Shown here: positions 33,296 through 45,245 of the stretch, piece after piece
How positions within the stretch are numbered: position 1 is the first letter of the stretch
Layout: the number at the start of each line of letters is the position of its first letter
Source: Hyposmocoma kahamanoa
Lineage: Eukaryota; Arthropoda; Insecta; Lepidoptera; Cosmopterigidae
Direction: 5' to 3'
Length of the DNA: 64,000 bases
NCBI RefSeq assembly: GCF_003589595.1
Contig: NW_020654422.1
Coordinates: 9,898,617-9,962,616, forward strand
Position numbers and translations under genes: made by a program
Notes under the pieces: model-generated
Database searches by the model: none
Seen by the model: the letters and a program-made list of their open reading frames with translations, nothing else
Told to the model about the DNA's origin: nothing

Positions 33296-34204
33296 GTGTT
33301 AGTGAGGGATTTAGACTCTTTATGTAAAAAGCTGAATATTGTCGAGTTGCTCATTATTAAAAAGAGAGACAACGCTAATGACATAAAAATACTTACAAGT
33401 AATATTAAGAATATTATGGGTTTAACTACATTACGTTTACTTATAACGAAAGAAGTTAGAAAAGTAACTGAAAAAGACGAACAAAGGGTTATTTTAACCG
33501 ACTTCCATTTACTTCCTACTAGTGGCCATGCAGGAATAAATAGGATGTTAAACAATATTAAAAGACATTATTTTTGGCCAGGTATGACCAACGATGTAAC
33601 CCAATACGTAACTAAATGTAAGCAATGTCAATTAAATAAGCGTAGCTTTGAAAGAATAAGTTTAGACATTATGGGTCCTTTACTCTCTAGTAATGATTAT
33701 AAGTACATACTTACTTTGCAATGTGACTTATCGAAATTTGAAGAAGCATATCCTTTGCCAAGGAAAGATGCCAAAACAGTAGCTAGAGCTTTTGTCCATA
33801 ACTCCATCTTAAGGTATGGAATACCAAAGGAAATAATTACAGAAAAAGGTACGGAGTTCATGTCATCTATTATGGTAGAAATATGTAGTTTATTACATGT
33901 AAATAAAATACACTCGACTTCGTATCATCACGAAACCATAGGAGCTTTAGAAAATACCCTTAAGAATTTAGATGCTTACCTGAGAATTCAATATGAACAA
34001 AATAAAAGTAACTGGAGTAGCTGGTTACCTTATTGGTGTTTTTGTTTCAACACTACTGTCCACACCGAGACAAAATATGCGCCCTATGAGTTAGTTTTCG
34101 GAAAACAATGTTTGTTACCTAGTGGTTTACAGACAGGCGTTGACCCTCTATATAATTATGATGATTATCCCAAGGAAATGAAGTATAGATTACAAAAAAC
34201 TTAA
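33296..34204 (+). pseudogene. integrase of gypsy-type element A
   Basis: A 302-aa frame. The HHCC zinc-binding region is visible (GHAGINRMLNNI, then CKQC), followed by the core with LDIMGP (first Asp), ITEKGTEFMS (the second Asp, normally D before x-GTEF, is E here) and YHHETIGALENT (Glu). Altered residues and the upstream deletion indicate a non-functional copy. A further C-terminal piece continues to about 34450 in a shifted frame (KKGDLILIRKQMGDKL). Confidence 0.75.
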
Positions 34205-34904
34205 GAAGAGGTAACAAATAATTAGTTACATAATAAATATTATAGAAAATTAGTATATGATGAGAATAGTCATCCTATTACTTATAAAAAAGGAGATTTA
34301 ATTTTGATAAGAAAACAGATGGGAGATAAGTTAGATAATGTATATGATGGTCCATTCGAGGTGATAGAAGATATGTCACCAAATGTTAAAATTGTAAAAA
34401 ATAATAAAGAATACATAATACATAAGAATAATACAAAGATTTTTAAATAAATTTAGTTAAAAGGATAATTGTTTTTAAAATATTTTATTTTATTTTATCA
34501 TTGTTTAATTGTGTTTTTAAAAAAAAATATACTTTTAGTTTAAATTATCTTACTAGATAGACATGAATAATGTAAGTCAATGTTTCCTTTAATATCATAT
34601 CATTTTTTTCTTCGGAAACCGGTGTTGAACCATGGTCTTTTTCGGGGGAGTTGTAATGGGTCGAAGCAACGTGACTTCTTTAGTAGGTCACTGGATTGCA
34701 TATTCAAGGAAATGTTGAGTAGGCATAACATTCTTTATATTGTAATTAAATTATTAATTCACTTCAATTTGCACCATGAACGAATAAACACACTATCTAA
34801 AATTGTTCCTGTTTCACTATACGTCGCTAACCAGATGACATCCCAACTACCTCACTGGACAACCAACCTAATATGAGATGGCTGATATGAGATATTGTGT
34901 GGGC

Positions 34905-35205
34905 TGTGCGTCATTTTAGGCCCTATTTGTATGACGAGAAGTTTCAAATAAAAACTGACCACAGGCCTTTGATTTATTTATTTAATATGACCGGTTCATC
35001 AAGCCGTTTAACAAAGTAATTAGACTCTATTTGGAAGAGTATGATTTTGATATCAGTTATGTTCCGGGACGGCAGCGTTGTGCCGTCCCTGAACATATGC
35101 TGCAGACACATTGAGCCGTATACCGGTGAAAGTCTAAAGCATTGAAAGATATGCATGAGCATGTTGTATCGGTCATGAGCACAAGCTCGAAAACTTGATA
35201 ATAAT
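34905..35205 (+). pseudogene. RNase H remnant of gypsy-type element B
   Basis: Two frames joined by a one-base shift near 35020 carry the RNase H motif TDHRPL and the downstream YVPG that precedes the integrase region in this lineage. A short tail reads SVMSTSSKT before the BEL LTR begins at 35206. Reverse transcriptase upstream is missing. Confidence 0.65.
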
Positions 35206-35346
35206 CACGGCGAGCGGCAGCGGCGCAGAGGCACTCGCCTTATCGACAGCCACCGGCGACGGTCGACCCCTATTCATTTATTATAAACGTATGATTGAGA
35301 TGGCGAATACACCAGTCCTATTGTAATACAATCCACTTTTATTTCA
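35206..35346 (+). repeat. BEL/Pao 5' LTR, truncated
   Basis: It matches the 3' LTR from CACGGCGAGCGGCAG to TCCACTT with few differences. The first part of the LTR (TGTTGCG...) is absent. Confidence 0.85.
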
Positions 35347-36099
35347 CGTCCCTTAGGACCCTCACATTGGTCTTTTAGGATTCTCACCGTCTTAATTAAA
35401 AGTGTGGTCAACATCATCAACTCATCATCAAGGCTCGAAGCACTACAGTGTGGTCTTCATTGGCAGAAGATACCTCGAGGAGCCTTCTTCATTATCATCC
35501 TGTGGAGTATACTTCGTCAAGCAACCGCACAAGCCCGAGAATTGAAAGTCATTTTCAGGTCGAACGCGACGGACTTTGGACCCATCGAGAGTGCGTGTCA
35601 TCGTGAGGACAATGGAATGATCTACAATTAATCTAGGAGACGGTTTGGATGTTCATTTGTGAGTTCGTTCCAATTTTCCTTTTATCTTTTCCTTTCGTTA
35701 ACATTTCTTTAAATTCAAAAACATTTGCCTTGCTCGCAACACATCAATCTCTCATGTACATTTTAAATCAATTTTTACTTCATATGCTAAAAGCAAAATT
35801 TTGCGTAATTTAAACTACAGGAATCCTAATAACGGTAACTTGTTTATGTAACTCGCTCGCTTCTTATCATCGTCAGCTGACCAGTCCGGTTTGTTTGCAC
35901 ATCTGTTCTTTTGTTCTCCTAACGAGCTACTATCCCGCTGTATTTTATTGCCTTATAGATAGATATTAATAGATTTTATTTATTTTGTTGCACATTACCG
36001 CTATATAGCTATGGCTGAGGAAAATTAATTAATTAACGCGGTGGAATAAAGTCGAAATTGACTATCTTTAGTAAATACATAGCAGTGCTTCAATCTGGC

Positions 36100-37306
36100 G
36101 AAAAACTTAGTAGTTTATAACTGCTAGATTTAGAAAGCCGCTTCAATAAATTAAATGCCTTATACGCAGAATATTACAAATTACAGTGTGAGATCGAGAT
36201 ACTTTCGGACTCTGCAGACGACCAGCTCGCGGAACGCGAAGAATTCGAATGTCAGTATGCGCCAGTGGCGGCGGCACGCAGTCTGCTCGGTGCGCAGCCG
36301 GCACAGCACCGCGAGCGCCTGGATAGTTCCGTATCGAGTTTCGAGGATGCACAGATAAGTGGTTTTAAATCTAATTGCCTAAAATCAATTTACCCGTCTT
36401 TCATGGTCACTATCAACACTGGCTTGAGTTTAGGGATACTTTTATTTCTTTAATTCATTGCAGGCAAGATATATAATATAGATAATACCAATAAGTCGCA
36501 TTATCTTCGTGCATCTCTTAAAGCCTTGCTCGTTATTGATAACTTGGACTTTAAGGCCGAAAATTGAGTATGAGTATGATTTCTAGTGAATCATACTCAA
36601 GTCCTGACTTGAGCATTAAGTAGAGTTCTAGATTACGACCCTAAGGTCTGTCTAAATTGTTTACATCCAGGGCATTTAGAAAATAATTGCAACCTTGTAC
36701 CCTCCAAATATTGCAAAAAAAAGGCATAATACGCTATTGCATTTGCATGAGTCACGGTCTATCCCTGAGCCTGCCATTGCCACAACTAGCAACTCTGCCA
36801 CTTCAAACGAGTCGAAACAGTTTACTACTCCTCCGCATGTTTTGCTTTCCACAGCGCTCGTGAAGGTGGTAGACGGCAAGGGCACCGTGCACTCTGCTCG
36901 AATGCTGCTCGACAACGGCAGCACGAATAATTTAATTACGCAATCGCTCTGCGGTAAGCTGTGTTTGTCACGGCGTAGTGCGTGCTCCACGGTGATAGGT
37001 ATCAATAATAATACTTCTCATATTACACAGTCTTGTAGCCTTACTATCAAATCCTTCCATAACTATTATAGTCTTGCTATTGACTGTCGTATTTTACCAC
37101 ATATCACCAAAGCTTTACCTTCTTCATACATAGACATAGAAAATATTCCTCTTCCTATGGGAATAAGTCTAGCGGTCTCTTCCTTCAATATACCATCAGT
37201 CACAGACATCTTAGTCGGTTCACAAGTATTTTGGTCTGTCTTATGCAATAACCCTATTGACTTAGGTAAAAATCAACCTAAGTTCTGGGTACGTCGCCCG
37301 TCTTAA
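36100..37306 (+). pseudogene. BEL/Pao gag end, zinc knuckle and protease
   Basis: Near 36125..36360 a gag N-terminus reads ESRFNKLNALYAEYYKLQCE and on to FEDAQ. A CCHC-like knuckle fragment (CLNCLHPGHLENNC, near 36645..36690) and the aspartic protease (ARMLLDNGSTNNLITQSL, within 36695..37306) follow. The central gag is missing or degraded between 36360 and 36640. The protease motif has DNGST, the usual BEL form. Confidence 0.7.
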
Positions 37307-37319
37307 GTCACCGTCTTCG

Positions 37320-39122
37320 TCCCCCATTTGCCATTTTGCAAATGAGGAACCTTATTCAGACTTATCACGTTTCTGGGAACTAGACACTATCGCAGCTAAG
37401 CACTCCTTATATCCAGAAGAGCGTGCCTGTGAGCAGAGCAACTTATTAAACACCACGCGTAATGACGACGGCGCCTTTATAGTCACTATGCCGCTGAAGA
37501 AGAATCCTTCAGTCTTAGGCGATTCATTTCAAATGGCAAGGAACCGTTTTTTATCATTGGAGCGTAAGTTTCATAGGGAGCCTGTCTTTAAAGATAGGTC
37601 CATGGAATTCATGCACGAATATGAACGCCTAGGTCACATGACCAAAAATAAGGAGCTTTCTTCTAACTATCTTCAACAAATAAATTATTTTTTACCTCAC
37701 CATAGTGACATCCGTGAGTCCAGCCTTACGACAAAACTTCGTATAGTCTTTGATGCTTCTGCAACTTCTAGCTCTGGTTTGTCACTTAATGATATCCAGA
37801 TAATCGGTCCAACTGTACAAGAAGACCTTAACTTCTTATTATTACGTTTTCGTCAACACAAATACGTCGTAACCGGGGCCGTAGAAAATATGTATAGAGC
37901 GATTGAGCTCAATCCCGCTCAACGCTCTCTTCAACAAATTGTATTTAGGTATGATTCATCAGAGCCTTTAAAAACCTACACGCTTAATACAGCGACGTAT
38001 GGCACAGCATCTGCGCCATATGTAGCCACTAAGTGTCTGGTCAATTTGGCCTCCAGTGCTGTCGATAGTGACGTGAAACAGTAAATTCAACGTGACTTTT
38101 ACGTTGATTTAGGCGGTTCGTCAACTGTTGAAAACACTGTGAAGCTTTGCAAAGGAGTCATAACCACTTTAAAGACCGCCAAATTCAATTTAAGAAAATG
38201 TCAGTCAAATAATCAAGAAATTCTTCATCCAATTGCGCCTTTATTCTGTCAATAAGACAACGTTTTAGATATCTCAAACAGTGACATTCATGTCTCATCA
38301 AAAACTTTAGGTTTTAACTGGATCTGCGATTCAGACTTTCTATTGTGTTCTATAAATGTTGAACTTCGTGAAAAGGTAACTAAGTGACACATACTTTCAG
38401 TCATCAGTCAAATTTTCGACCCACTGGGCCTCGTGGGACCATGTGTTGTCGAAGCCAAAATGATAATGCAGAGGTTGTGGATCGAACAATGTTCATGGGA
38501 TGAAGAGGTCTCACAAGAGACAAAACAACTATGGCTGTCATTTGCCAATACGTTACCCCTTCTTAGCCGATTACAGGTTCCTCGCTGGGTTTTTACAAAT
38601 GACCCTGTTTTCCATGAAATTCATGTTATTTCAGACGCATCAGAGCGAGCGTATGGGGCTTGCCTCTCCTTACATTCACTCCGTAGATACCTTAGGTTCA
38701 GTCAAGGTGCACTTCTTGACCTCGAAAAGCCAACAACAATACCTCGTCTCGAACTACTCGGGGCTCTTCTGGCTGCAAGGCTGTATGCCAAAGTATTATC
38801 ATCATCTTTATCTTTACCCATCACCATTTACAGATTTTGGTGTGACTCAATGATTGTATTAGGGTGGTTATCTACATCACCTACTAATCTTACAAGTTTT
38901 GTTCGCAACCGTCTGCATGAAATACAGGAGAGCACGGAAAGTTATACGTGGAGTTACGTACCGTCGAAGGACAATCCGGCGGATCTTGTTTCTCGAGGGC
39001 TGAAGGCTGACATCATCAGCGATTCATCGTTATGGTGGTCGGGTCCAACTTATTTATCAAAAAATGAAGCTTTTTGGCCAAAAATGCCCAACTTTAGCGT
39101 GAAACAGGATCTACCCGAGTAG
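37320..39122 (+). pseudogene. BEL/Pao reverse transcriptase and RNase H
   Basis: The region before 37488 has FWELDTIAAKHSLYPEERAC. The RT frame 37488..38084 has RIVFDASATSSSGLSLNDI, followed by VVTGAVENMYRAIEL, where the first catalytic Asp expected in this motif is Ala. The next stretch is interrupted by stops (38085..38430). The frame 38433..39122 carries the RNase H part (HVISDASERAYGACLSL, then WCDSMIVLGWL and YVPSKDNPADLVSRGL). It is inactive by the residue change and the stops. Confidence 0.8.
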
Positions 39123-39639
39123 ATTAGTTGTTCTTTTGCGCTTCATATTAACGCTGTTAACGCTGACTTAATAACTAACTTAATCAAAAATAAATCTAAA
39201 TTAACAAACTTACAAAACACGATAGCATATTTGCAAAGATTTATTTACAATCGCCGGCATCCAACAAATAAATTAACTAGACATCTTTCAGTTCATGAAC
39301 TTTAAAACTCATTAAATTAATTTTACATAAATCTCAGTCGGAAATGTTCCCTTATGAATATGCCATTTTTAGAGCCGGGAAGGCTCTGCCTAACAAAAAC
39401 CAATTGATTGCTTTAAGTCCATTTATAGATTCTGATGACATTATTAAGGTTGGTGGGAGACTAGACAATTCTCCTTAAAATTACGAAACAAAGCACCAAT
39501 TTTGTTACGCAGCAAACATCACTACTTTACGCAAATGCTTTTTCAACAATATCATATTAAATATTGACATGATGGTGCTCAACTTATGTTAGGAAATATA
39601 AAACACCCTTGACCCTTAAGTGGCAAAAACCTTTCAAAA

Positions 39640-40871
39640 AATATCGTCAATAAATGTGTGCGATGTTTCAGACACAAGGCTGAAACTGTTCAACCCATCA
39701 TGGGTCAGCTGCCAGCTTTTAGAACGGAGCTAGAGTTCCCATTTTTACATGGTAGCGTTGACTATGCTGGGCCGGTATTGATAGCGGACCGAAAGAGTAG
39801 AGGTTGCAAACGAATAAAGTCTTTTTTTGCAATCTTTATTTGCAATTCGGTTAAAATCTGTCATATCGAACTCGTTACGGCTCTACCTAGTGAAGCGTAC
39901 ACAGCCGCCTTGAATCGTTTTGTTTCACGTCGCGGCAAGCCTGAAAGCATCACGTCTTACAACGGCACCAATTTCGTTGGTACTTGTAACGAGCTAGGTC
40001 AATTACTCGTACAGTCGGACCTAGAAGGTCGCATAGCTCAAGAAGACATCGAATTTAAATTCGTGCCGGCTTATACACCACATTTCAATGGCTTAGCTGA
40101 AGCAGCCGTTCGTTCTACAAAACATCACCTTAGACGCTTGTTACAACTAACTCAATAAACTGCCTCCGTGGCCGAACGGTTACCATGCCGGACTGCCACG
40201 CAGAGGTCCCAGGTTCGATTCCCGGGCCGGGAGAAATGTTTGTATGGCTTACATTAATTTCTCTCGTGAGTTTGGGTGTAATTTGTGGTTGTCTATGTGT
40301 GTGTCCATGGCACCCGTGACACAGGGTTTCCCTAGTGCGGGGCTATGTTGAGTGTGTGCGTTATTTATTATTTATTATTATTATTAACTCATTTGATTTA
40401 TGAGGAGATGGCTACATGCCTCACTCAAATAGAACTGTACTAAATTCTCGTCCCCTCACCTCTCTTTCCACTGATCTCTTAGATTTTTCCGCTCTCACTC
40501 CTGCCCACTTTTTAATTGGACGTTCGCTTATGTCCGTTCCTCAGCCGCAGGTTCCTGATACGAACATCAACCGCATTGAGAGATTCAGACGAATTGAGCT
40601 GCTGAAACAACACTTTTGGAAGCGCTTTTCCTTGGAGTACGTTACATTGCTTCAAGAAAAGACGAAATGGCGAACTTCAACTAAGAAGCTGAAACTTGGC
40701 TCTCTTGTTCTCGTCAAAGAAAAGGCGTTGCCACCACTGCTGTGGTGTTTAGGACGAGTCACTCAGCTCTACACTGGCAGCGATGGAGTGACTAGAGTCG
40801 CGGAGTTAAAAACTAAGAGAGGCACAATACATAGAGCCTTTAATAATATTTGCCCTCTTCCAGTTCTTTAA
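39640..40871 (+). pseudogene. BEL/Pao integrase and C-terminal domain, split by a SINE
   Basis: The zinc finger end (CVRCFRHKAE) starts the integrase core: SVDYAGPVLI (first Asp), then SYNGTNFVGT where the second catalytic Asp is Tyr, and GLAEAAVRSTK with the Glu. The frame stops at 40158 by SINE insertion. After the SINE it resumes (LTHLIYEEMATCL), then VLNSRPL, ALTPAHFLIG and the C-terminal domain (HFWKRFSLEY, LGRVTQLYTG). The integrase is inactive by the D-to-Y change. Confidence 0.82.
40155..40385 (+). repeat. tRNA-derived SINE, copy 4, inside the BEL integrase
   Basis: The best-preserved copy of the main family: CTCCGTGGCCGAACGGTTAC, AGGTTCGATTCCCGGGCC, then a body with 'TCCATGGCACCCGTGACACA' and a TTATTATTATTA tail. 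It is flanked by AACTCA (40149..40154 and 40386..40391), a target duplication. Removing it in thought restores the integrase reading frame. Confidence 0.9.
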
Positions 40872-40898
40872 AGTCTTCACACTTCAACCCGGGGAGCA

Positions 40899-41102
40899 TG
40901 TTGCGAACCGGTCTTATACCCGCTCGGCACGAGACGCGGGGGAGGACGACACGGCGAGCGGCAGCGGCGCAGGGGCACTCGCCTTATCGACAGCCACCGG
41001 CGACGGTCGAGCCCTATTCATTTATTATAAACGAGTACACATATGATTGAGACGGCGAATATACCAGTCCTATTGTAATACAGTCCACTTGTATTCCTAA
41101 CA
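40899..41102 (+). repeat. BEL/Pao 3' LTR, complete
   Basis: It begins TGTTGCGAACCGG and ends CCTAACA, keeping the TG...CA ends. It contains ACAGCCACCGGCGACGGTCG, shared with the 5' LTR. Confidence 0.85.
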
Positions 41103-42303
41103 GTGAATTTACAGAACTTGTATAGTAAAAATGGTTCTTTTGTTTTTGTGCCCGATAAATCGGCTATTTATGTGATGTCTCGGTCGTTATCTACCGTAAG
41201 TGTGTTAGCGAGAGAATTACAAGATTTTTGTAAAGAAATAAAATTAAACGAGCTCGTTATTATAAAAAGAAAGCGTGACAAAGATTTTATAAACATATTA
41301 TTGAAGGAAATTAACAAACTAAGTGATTTTCCTAAGGTATTAGTATTGAATGATGTAGTAACAGTGACTGAAAAAGATACTAAAATTGTAATATTGAATG
41401 ACTTTCATCTATTATCCACCAGTGGCCACGCGGGGGTAAATAGGATGCTGAATAATATTAAGAAATATTACTACTGGCCAGGAATTACTAATGACGTCAC
41501 AGAATTCGTAAGAAAATGTAAGAATTGTCAAATTCAGAAACACTCGAACAGGCACACAAGAGAACCGATGGTTATTACAACTACTCCTAGTACAGCGTTT
41601 GAAAGGGTTAGTTTAGATTTAATGGAACCTTTAGATATTGATAATTATAATAGTAAATATATTTTAACTTTGCAATGTAACTTAACCAAATATGTAGAAG
41701 CGTATCCGATAGAAAAAAAGGATACACTATCAGTTGCTAGTTTATTTGTAAATAATTTTGTATTGAGATATGGTATCCCACAAGAGATAATTACGGACCA
41801 AGGCACAGAGTTCATGTCGTCAGTTATGGTTGAAGTATGTGAATTGTTAAAAATTAACAAACTTCACTGGACTGCGTATCACCACGAAACTGAGTTCGTT
41901 AGAGAATACACGTAAAAGTTTAGGAGCGTTTCTTAGGATACAGTGTAGTAATAATTCGACTGACTGGAGCACTTGGCTAACATTTTGGTGTTTTTCATAC
42001 AACACGACCGTGCATACTGAGACAAAATGCACTCCATACGAACTAGTGTTTGAAGAACTTTGTAATCTGCCAAATAATTTGTTGTGTTCTGATGTAGAAC
42101 CTTTATATAATCCTGATGCTTATCCTTTACAACCAAGATACAGGTTACAACGAGCACAGGCCGACGCTAGAAATAATTTATTAGATGGGAAAAGTTTAAG
42201 AAAGATAAATTATGATAAACACATAAATACTGTAAAATATAAGAAAGATGATTTAATTTTGTTGAAAAACCAAGTAGGAAGTAAATTGATAACATTTATT
42301 TAG
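41103..42303 (+). pseudogene. integrase of gypsy-type element B
   Basis: The frame 41103..41915 holds the HHCC region (GHAGVNRMLNNI, CKNCQIQKHS) and the core with LDLMEP, TDQGTEFMSS and YHHETEF. A frameshift near 41900 breaks it before the end of the core. The remainder continues in 42010..42303 (MHTETKCTPYELVFEEL). It is better preserved than element A: both Asp residues remain. The 14-residue linker to the A copy is recognisable, so A and B are sister copies. Confidence 0.78.
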
Positions 42304-42719
42304 GACCATATATTGTTATTGAAGATTTGTCACCAAATGTAAAAATTTTGAAAAATGGCAAAGAATATATAAATACCACATATGAATAATACCAAATTGT
42401 TTGTAAATTAAATAGTAAACTTTTGTTGGACTGTTAAGTAATTATTAAGAATTTCTTGTAATTAAGTTTAAAAAAAATGTGCTTTAACAAGTGCTTTAAC
42501 ACATTTTTTTTCTTTGGAGCCCCTATAATGTAGTATAGATAGACTATATTTATAGTCTAACTGCAATTATTTATAGTATTGCTTGGTTAGCATTTAAGTT
42601 TACATTTTATTTTATATTGTATTATTTACTTACTCATATTCTGGAGACCGAACAATAAACATGTTTCTTTAAATCAACGTACTTCACTCTACCATCTACG
42701 TCCATCCTTTTTAATAATA

Positions 42720-44595
42720 TGAGAAATTCTCGAAAACGGAACAATCTCTAGATGTGCAAGACAACTACAACACATTTGTAAACATAGTTAATTTAGTATC
42801 GGAAGAAACTATACTATGGTCTAGAATTTCTTTGGACTCTAGCTGTAAGTTTATTCCAGAACCGTATTAGAACCCTAATCTATCGAAATCTGTGGCTGCA
42901 GTATAATATCATTGTGTGGCTGAAAGAAGAGCTGAGATTAGCTCTGGCACACCTTCGACGGAACCCAGATAATTATGATGTTTTTCACGAAAAAAATATT
43001 AAAACTCGTAAATTAATCTGTAAAGCTAAAGCTAAAGGTTGGACTTCTGTACTAGTATTGAGGATGAAACTTGTCCGTATGAGATGTGGCGTAAAATACG
43101 GTGGATAAAAGGTAAAGCTGACATTAGACAAAACGTACAACAAAATAGAGCTAAAGAATTTCTTTAAACATTACCGATAGCGTCAGTGATTCTCCACCGA
43201 TTGTTGATGACATTCCTGAAAGTATTTTGGAGGGAGATATTTGTTTAGCAGAATTTAAAAAATGCAAGGACATCGCTCCAGATGCGGACAATCTTTCATA
43301 CTTAATGATATACAATTTGCCCAATTCAGGTATTTTGTTTTTATTACATATTTTTAATTTAATTTTACGAAATGGTACGGTTCCAGTACAATTTGTTATC
43401 GTCACTCCGACCAATCTCTCTCTTGTGCTGTCCGTGTAAAATTTTTCATTCGATACTTATGAAAAGGACAGAATAGCACGAAGCAACAAATTATTATCTC
43501 AGGCAACAGTGGGATTCAGAAGATCACGGTCATGTTTGGATAATGTACCTAAATTAGTTACCCAAATCGAAATAGGTTTCTCGAAAAATCAACCAATTTT
43601 GGCGTATTTTCTTGATATAGATAGTGCGTACAATGCAGATCCATGATTGCGAAACTGTCAAGTGTTGGAGTTGGTGGAAAAGTCTGTAGATATTTATGGA
43701 CCTTTGTCTGACAAACAAATTCAAAAACTAAATAAGGTTAAATATCTGGGTCTTTATTTGGTTCTAAATTATTCTGAAATGCGCACATAAAAGAAACGTG
43801 TGAAAAAGTCTACAAATACCTACCTGAATATCTTAAAAATACTAGCAGGAAGGTCCTGAGGTGTACACCCTAAACATTTACGCAAAGTATACATATCTCT
43901 TATAAGAATTCAAATAGATTACGATAGTTTTTTGTACGGTAATTGTGCTAATACCCACTTAAGAAAACTGAATCGGATTCAAAATAAAGCTTTGCGTGTA
44001 TAATATGGTGTATTTATTGGGACAACTCCGATCCACGTGATGGAGTGCGAGTTGTGCCTTCCACCTCTGTCGGCGAGGTTGACTCGCGTTCCGTTAGTGG
44101 TTGACAATTCATTCGCGTTCGGATTTTTCTTTTGAGGGATCAGTTCAGGAGCTTTTAGAGTCATGTCAGAATAGTTATTGGCATAATAAAAAGCACCATT
44201 ATTGGTATAATCATACAAAATTTAAAAAACATGATGTATACCAAAGTACCATTTTACCTATCTATTCTTTAGGGATATGGGGATATAGATATCTTTCATT
44301 GATACAAACTCTTGAATCAAACCTTACATTGACAAACTTACTATAGCCAACCATCAAACTCATGCATGTAACTTAAGACGAATTGTTCTGAATGATCTGG
44401 GTAACAAATATCACGATTTCTACAAAATTTTCACAGATGGTTCTAAGGAAGACAATGGTGTTGGAGCTGCCTTCTTTGACTCACAGGAGACCGTATCAAT
44501 GAAATTTAAACTTTGTAATAAAACTAGTATTATGAGGGCGGAGTTGTCAGCTATCACGGAAGCATTATCTTGCGCTAAATCCATACAGAGATAAG
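42720..44595 (+). mobile_element. degenerate LINE with RT and RNase H traces
   Basis: Many stops and shifts. Recognisable pieces in order: a linker (LRLALAHLRRNPDNYDVF, near 42920..42980; then DETCPYEMWRKIRWIKGK near 43060..43115), RT pieces (DNLSYLMIYNLP, then FILILRNGT-like, then TVGFRRSRSCLDNV near 43508 and AYFLDIDSAYNADP near 43600), and an RNase H (FYKIFTDGSKEDNGVGAAFF, near 44415..44475, then MRAELSAITEALSCA). The order RT then RNase H points to an I/R1-like LINE. It ends about 44595. Confidence 0.65.
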
Positions 44596-44596
44596 A

Positions 44597-45245
44597 TTCG
44601 ACCAACCCATATAGTTTGTCCCAGCATGTCTGGATCATTACGTTGCACACATCAATACATGCTCTATGCCATACATTCCAAAAATCTTGTTTAATTTTTG
44701 TACACATATTCCAAATTTTAAGCCTATTTATATTTTTGACATCAGTAAAGTTCATTTGGCATATTCATACCACATGTAGGACAAGGCCGAACACAACGCC
44801 CTGAGGGATCCCGTATTCTATCGTGACCTCCTCACAACGAACTACGCCATAATATCCATCAGAAACCTATACGATCAGTCAAAAAAAGATTTAGTGCAGT
44901 GCCACGTATACCATAATATTTCACTTTGCTAAGATGTATTTTATAATCAACACATTCAAATGCTTTTATTAGATCGTAGAACACCTCACCATACTTGTGT
45001 CCTTCGTTTAAATTAAACATTCATTTTGCAACAATATTTATTACTGCATTTTAAGTATTTTCCCTTTCCTGAAGCCGCACTGATATGAGGTAAACAGATT
45101 ATGTTTTTCGAAGTGATTTTCTAATCTCTCAGAAAAGCATTTTTCAAATGTCTTTGAAATTACTGGTAGACGAGATACCGGTATATAGCTCAGTATGACT
45201 GCCTTGTTCATGTATTGTAATAATTTTATAAAGGTACAGTACATT
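44597..45245 (-). mobile_element. LINE reverse transcriptase fragment, minus strand
   Basis: On the minus strand, from 45244 downwards, RT motifs read RLPVISKTFEKCFSERLENH and LFTSYQCGFRKGK. Further down, with shifts, come VFYDLIKAFECVDYKIHLSK and YYGIRGTALNLF. This is a Jockey-type core, truncated on both sides. It abuts the plus-strand LINE at about 44596. Confidence 0.65.

Larger units (their letters stand above)
31016..34470 (+). mobile_element. Ty3/gypsy-type retrotransposon A, internally deleted
   Basis: The order gag, protease, integrase is kept, but reverse transcriptase and RNase H are missing: protease stops at 33197 and the integrase frame starts at 33296. LTRs are not identified. 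The integrase is closely related to that of element B (41103..42303), so both belong to one lineage. It is a dead copy that could move only with help in trans, if at all. Confidence 0.75.
35206..41102 (+). mobile_element. BEL/Pao LTR retrotransposon, degenerate
   Basis: The 3' LTR is complete (40899..41102, TGTTGCGAACCGG ... CCTAACA, 204 bp). The 5' LTR (35206..about 35346) lacks roughly its first 55 bp. The interior holds gag, zinc knuckle, protease, reverse transcriptase, RNase H and integrase in BEL order, all on the + strand, with many stops and frameshifts. A polypurine-like tract (CCCGGGGAGCA) precedes the 3' LTR. The element sits inside gypsy-type element B and itself contains a SINE. 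Confidence 0.85.
34905..42700 (+). mobile_element. Ty3/gypsy-type retrotransposon B, split by a BEL/Pao element
   Basis: The left piece (about 34905..35205) carries an RNase H remnant: KTDHRPLIYLFNMTGSSSRL, then in a shifted frame YLEEYDFDISYVPG. The right piece (about 41103..42400) carries the integrase. The pieces are in pol order and on one strand, and a BEL/Pao element separates them. The sequence after the integrase (42520..42700) may hold the 3' LTR, starting near TGTAGTATAG, but its partner was not found. Confidence 0.65.

Noticed and set aside
36143..36352. Minus-strand frame in the BEL gag region
   Set aside because: It is a shadow of the plus-strand gag sequence.
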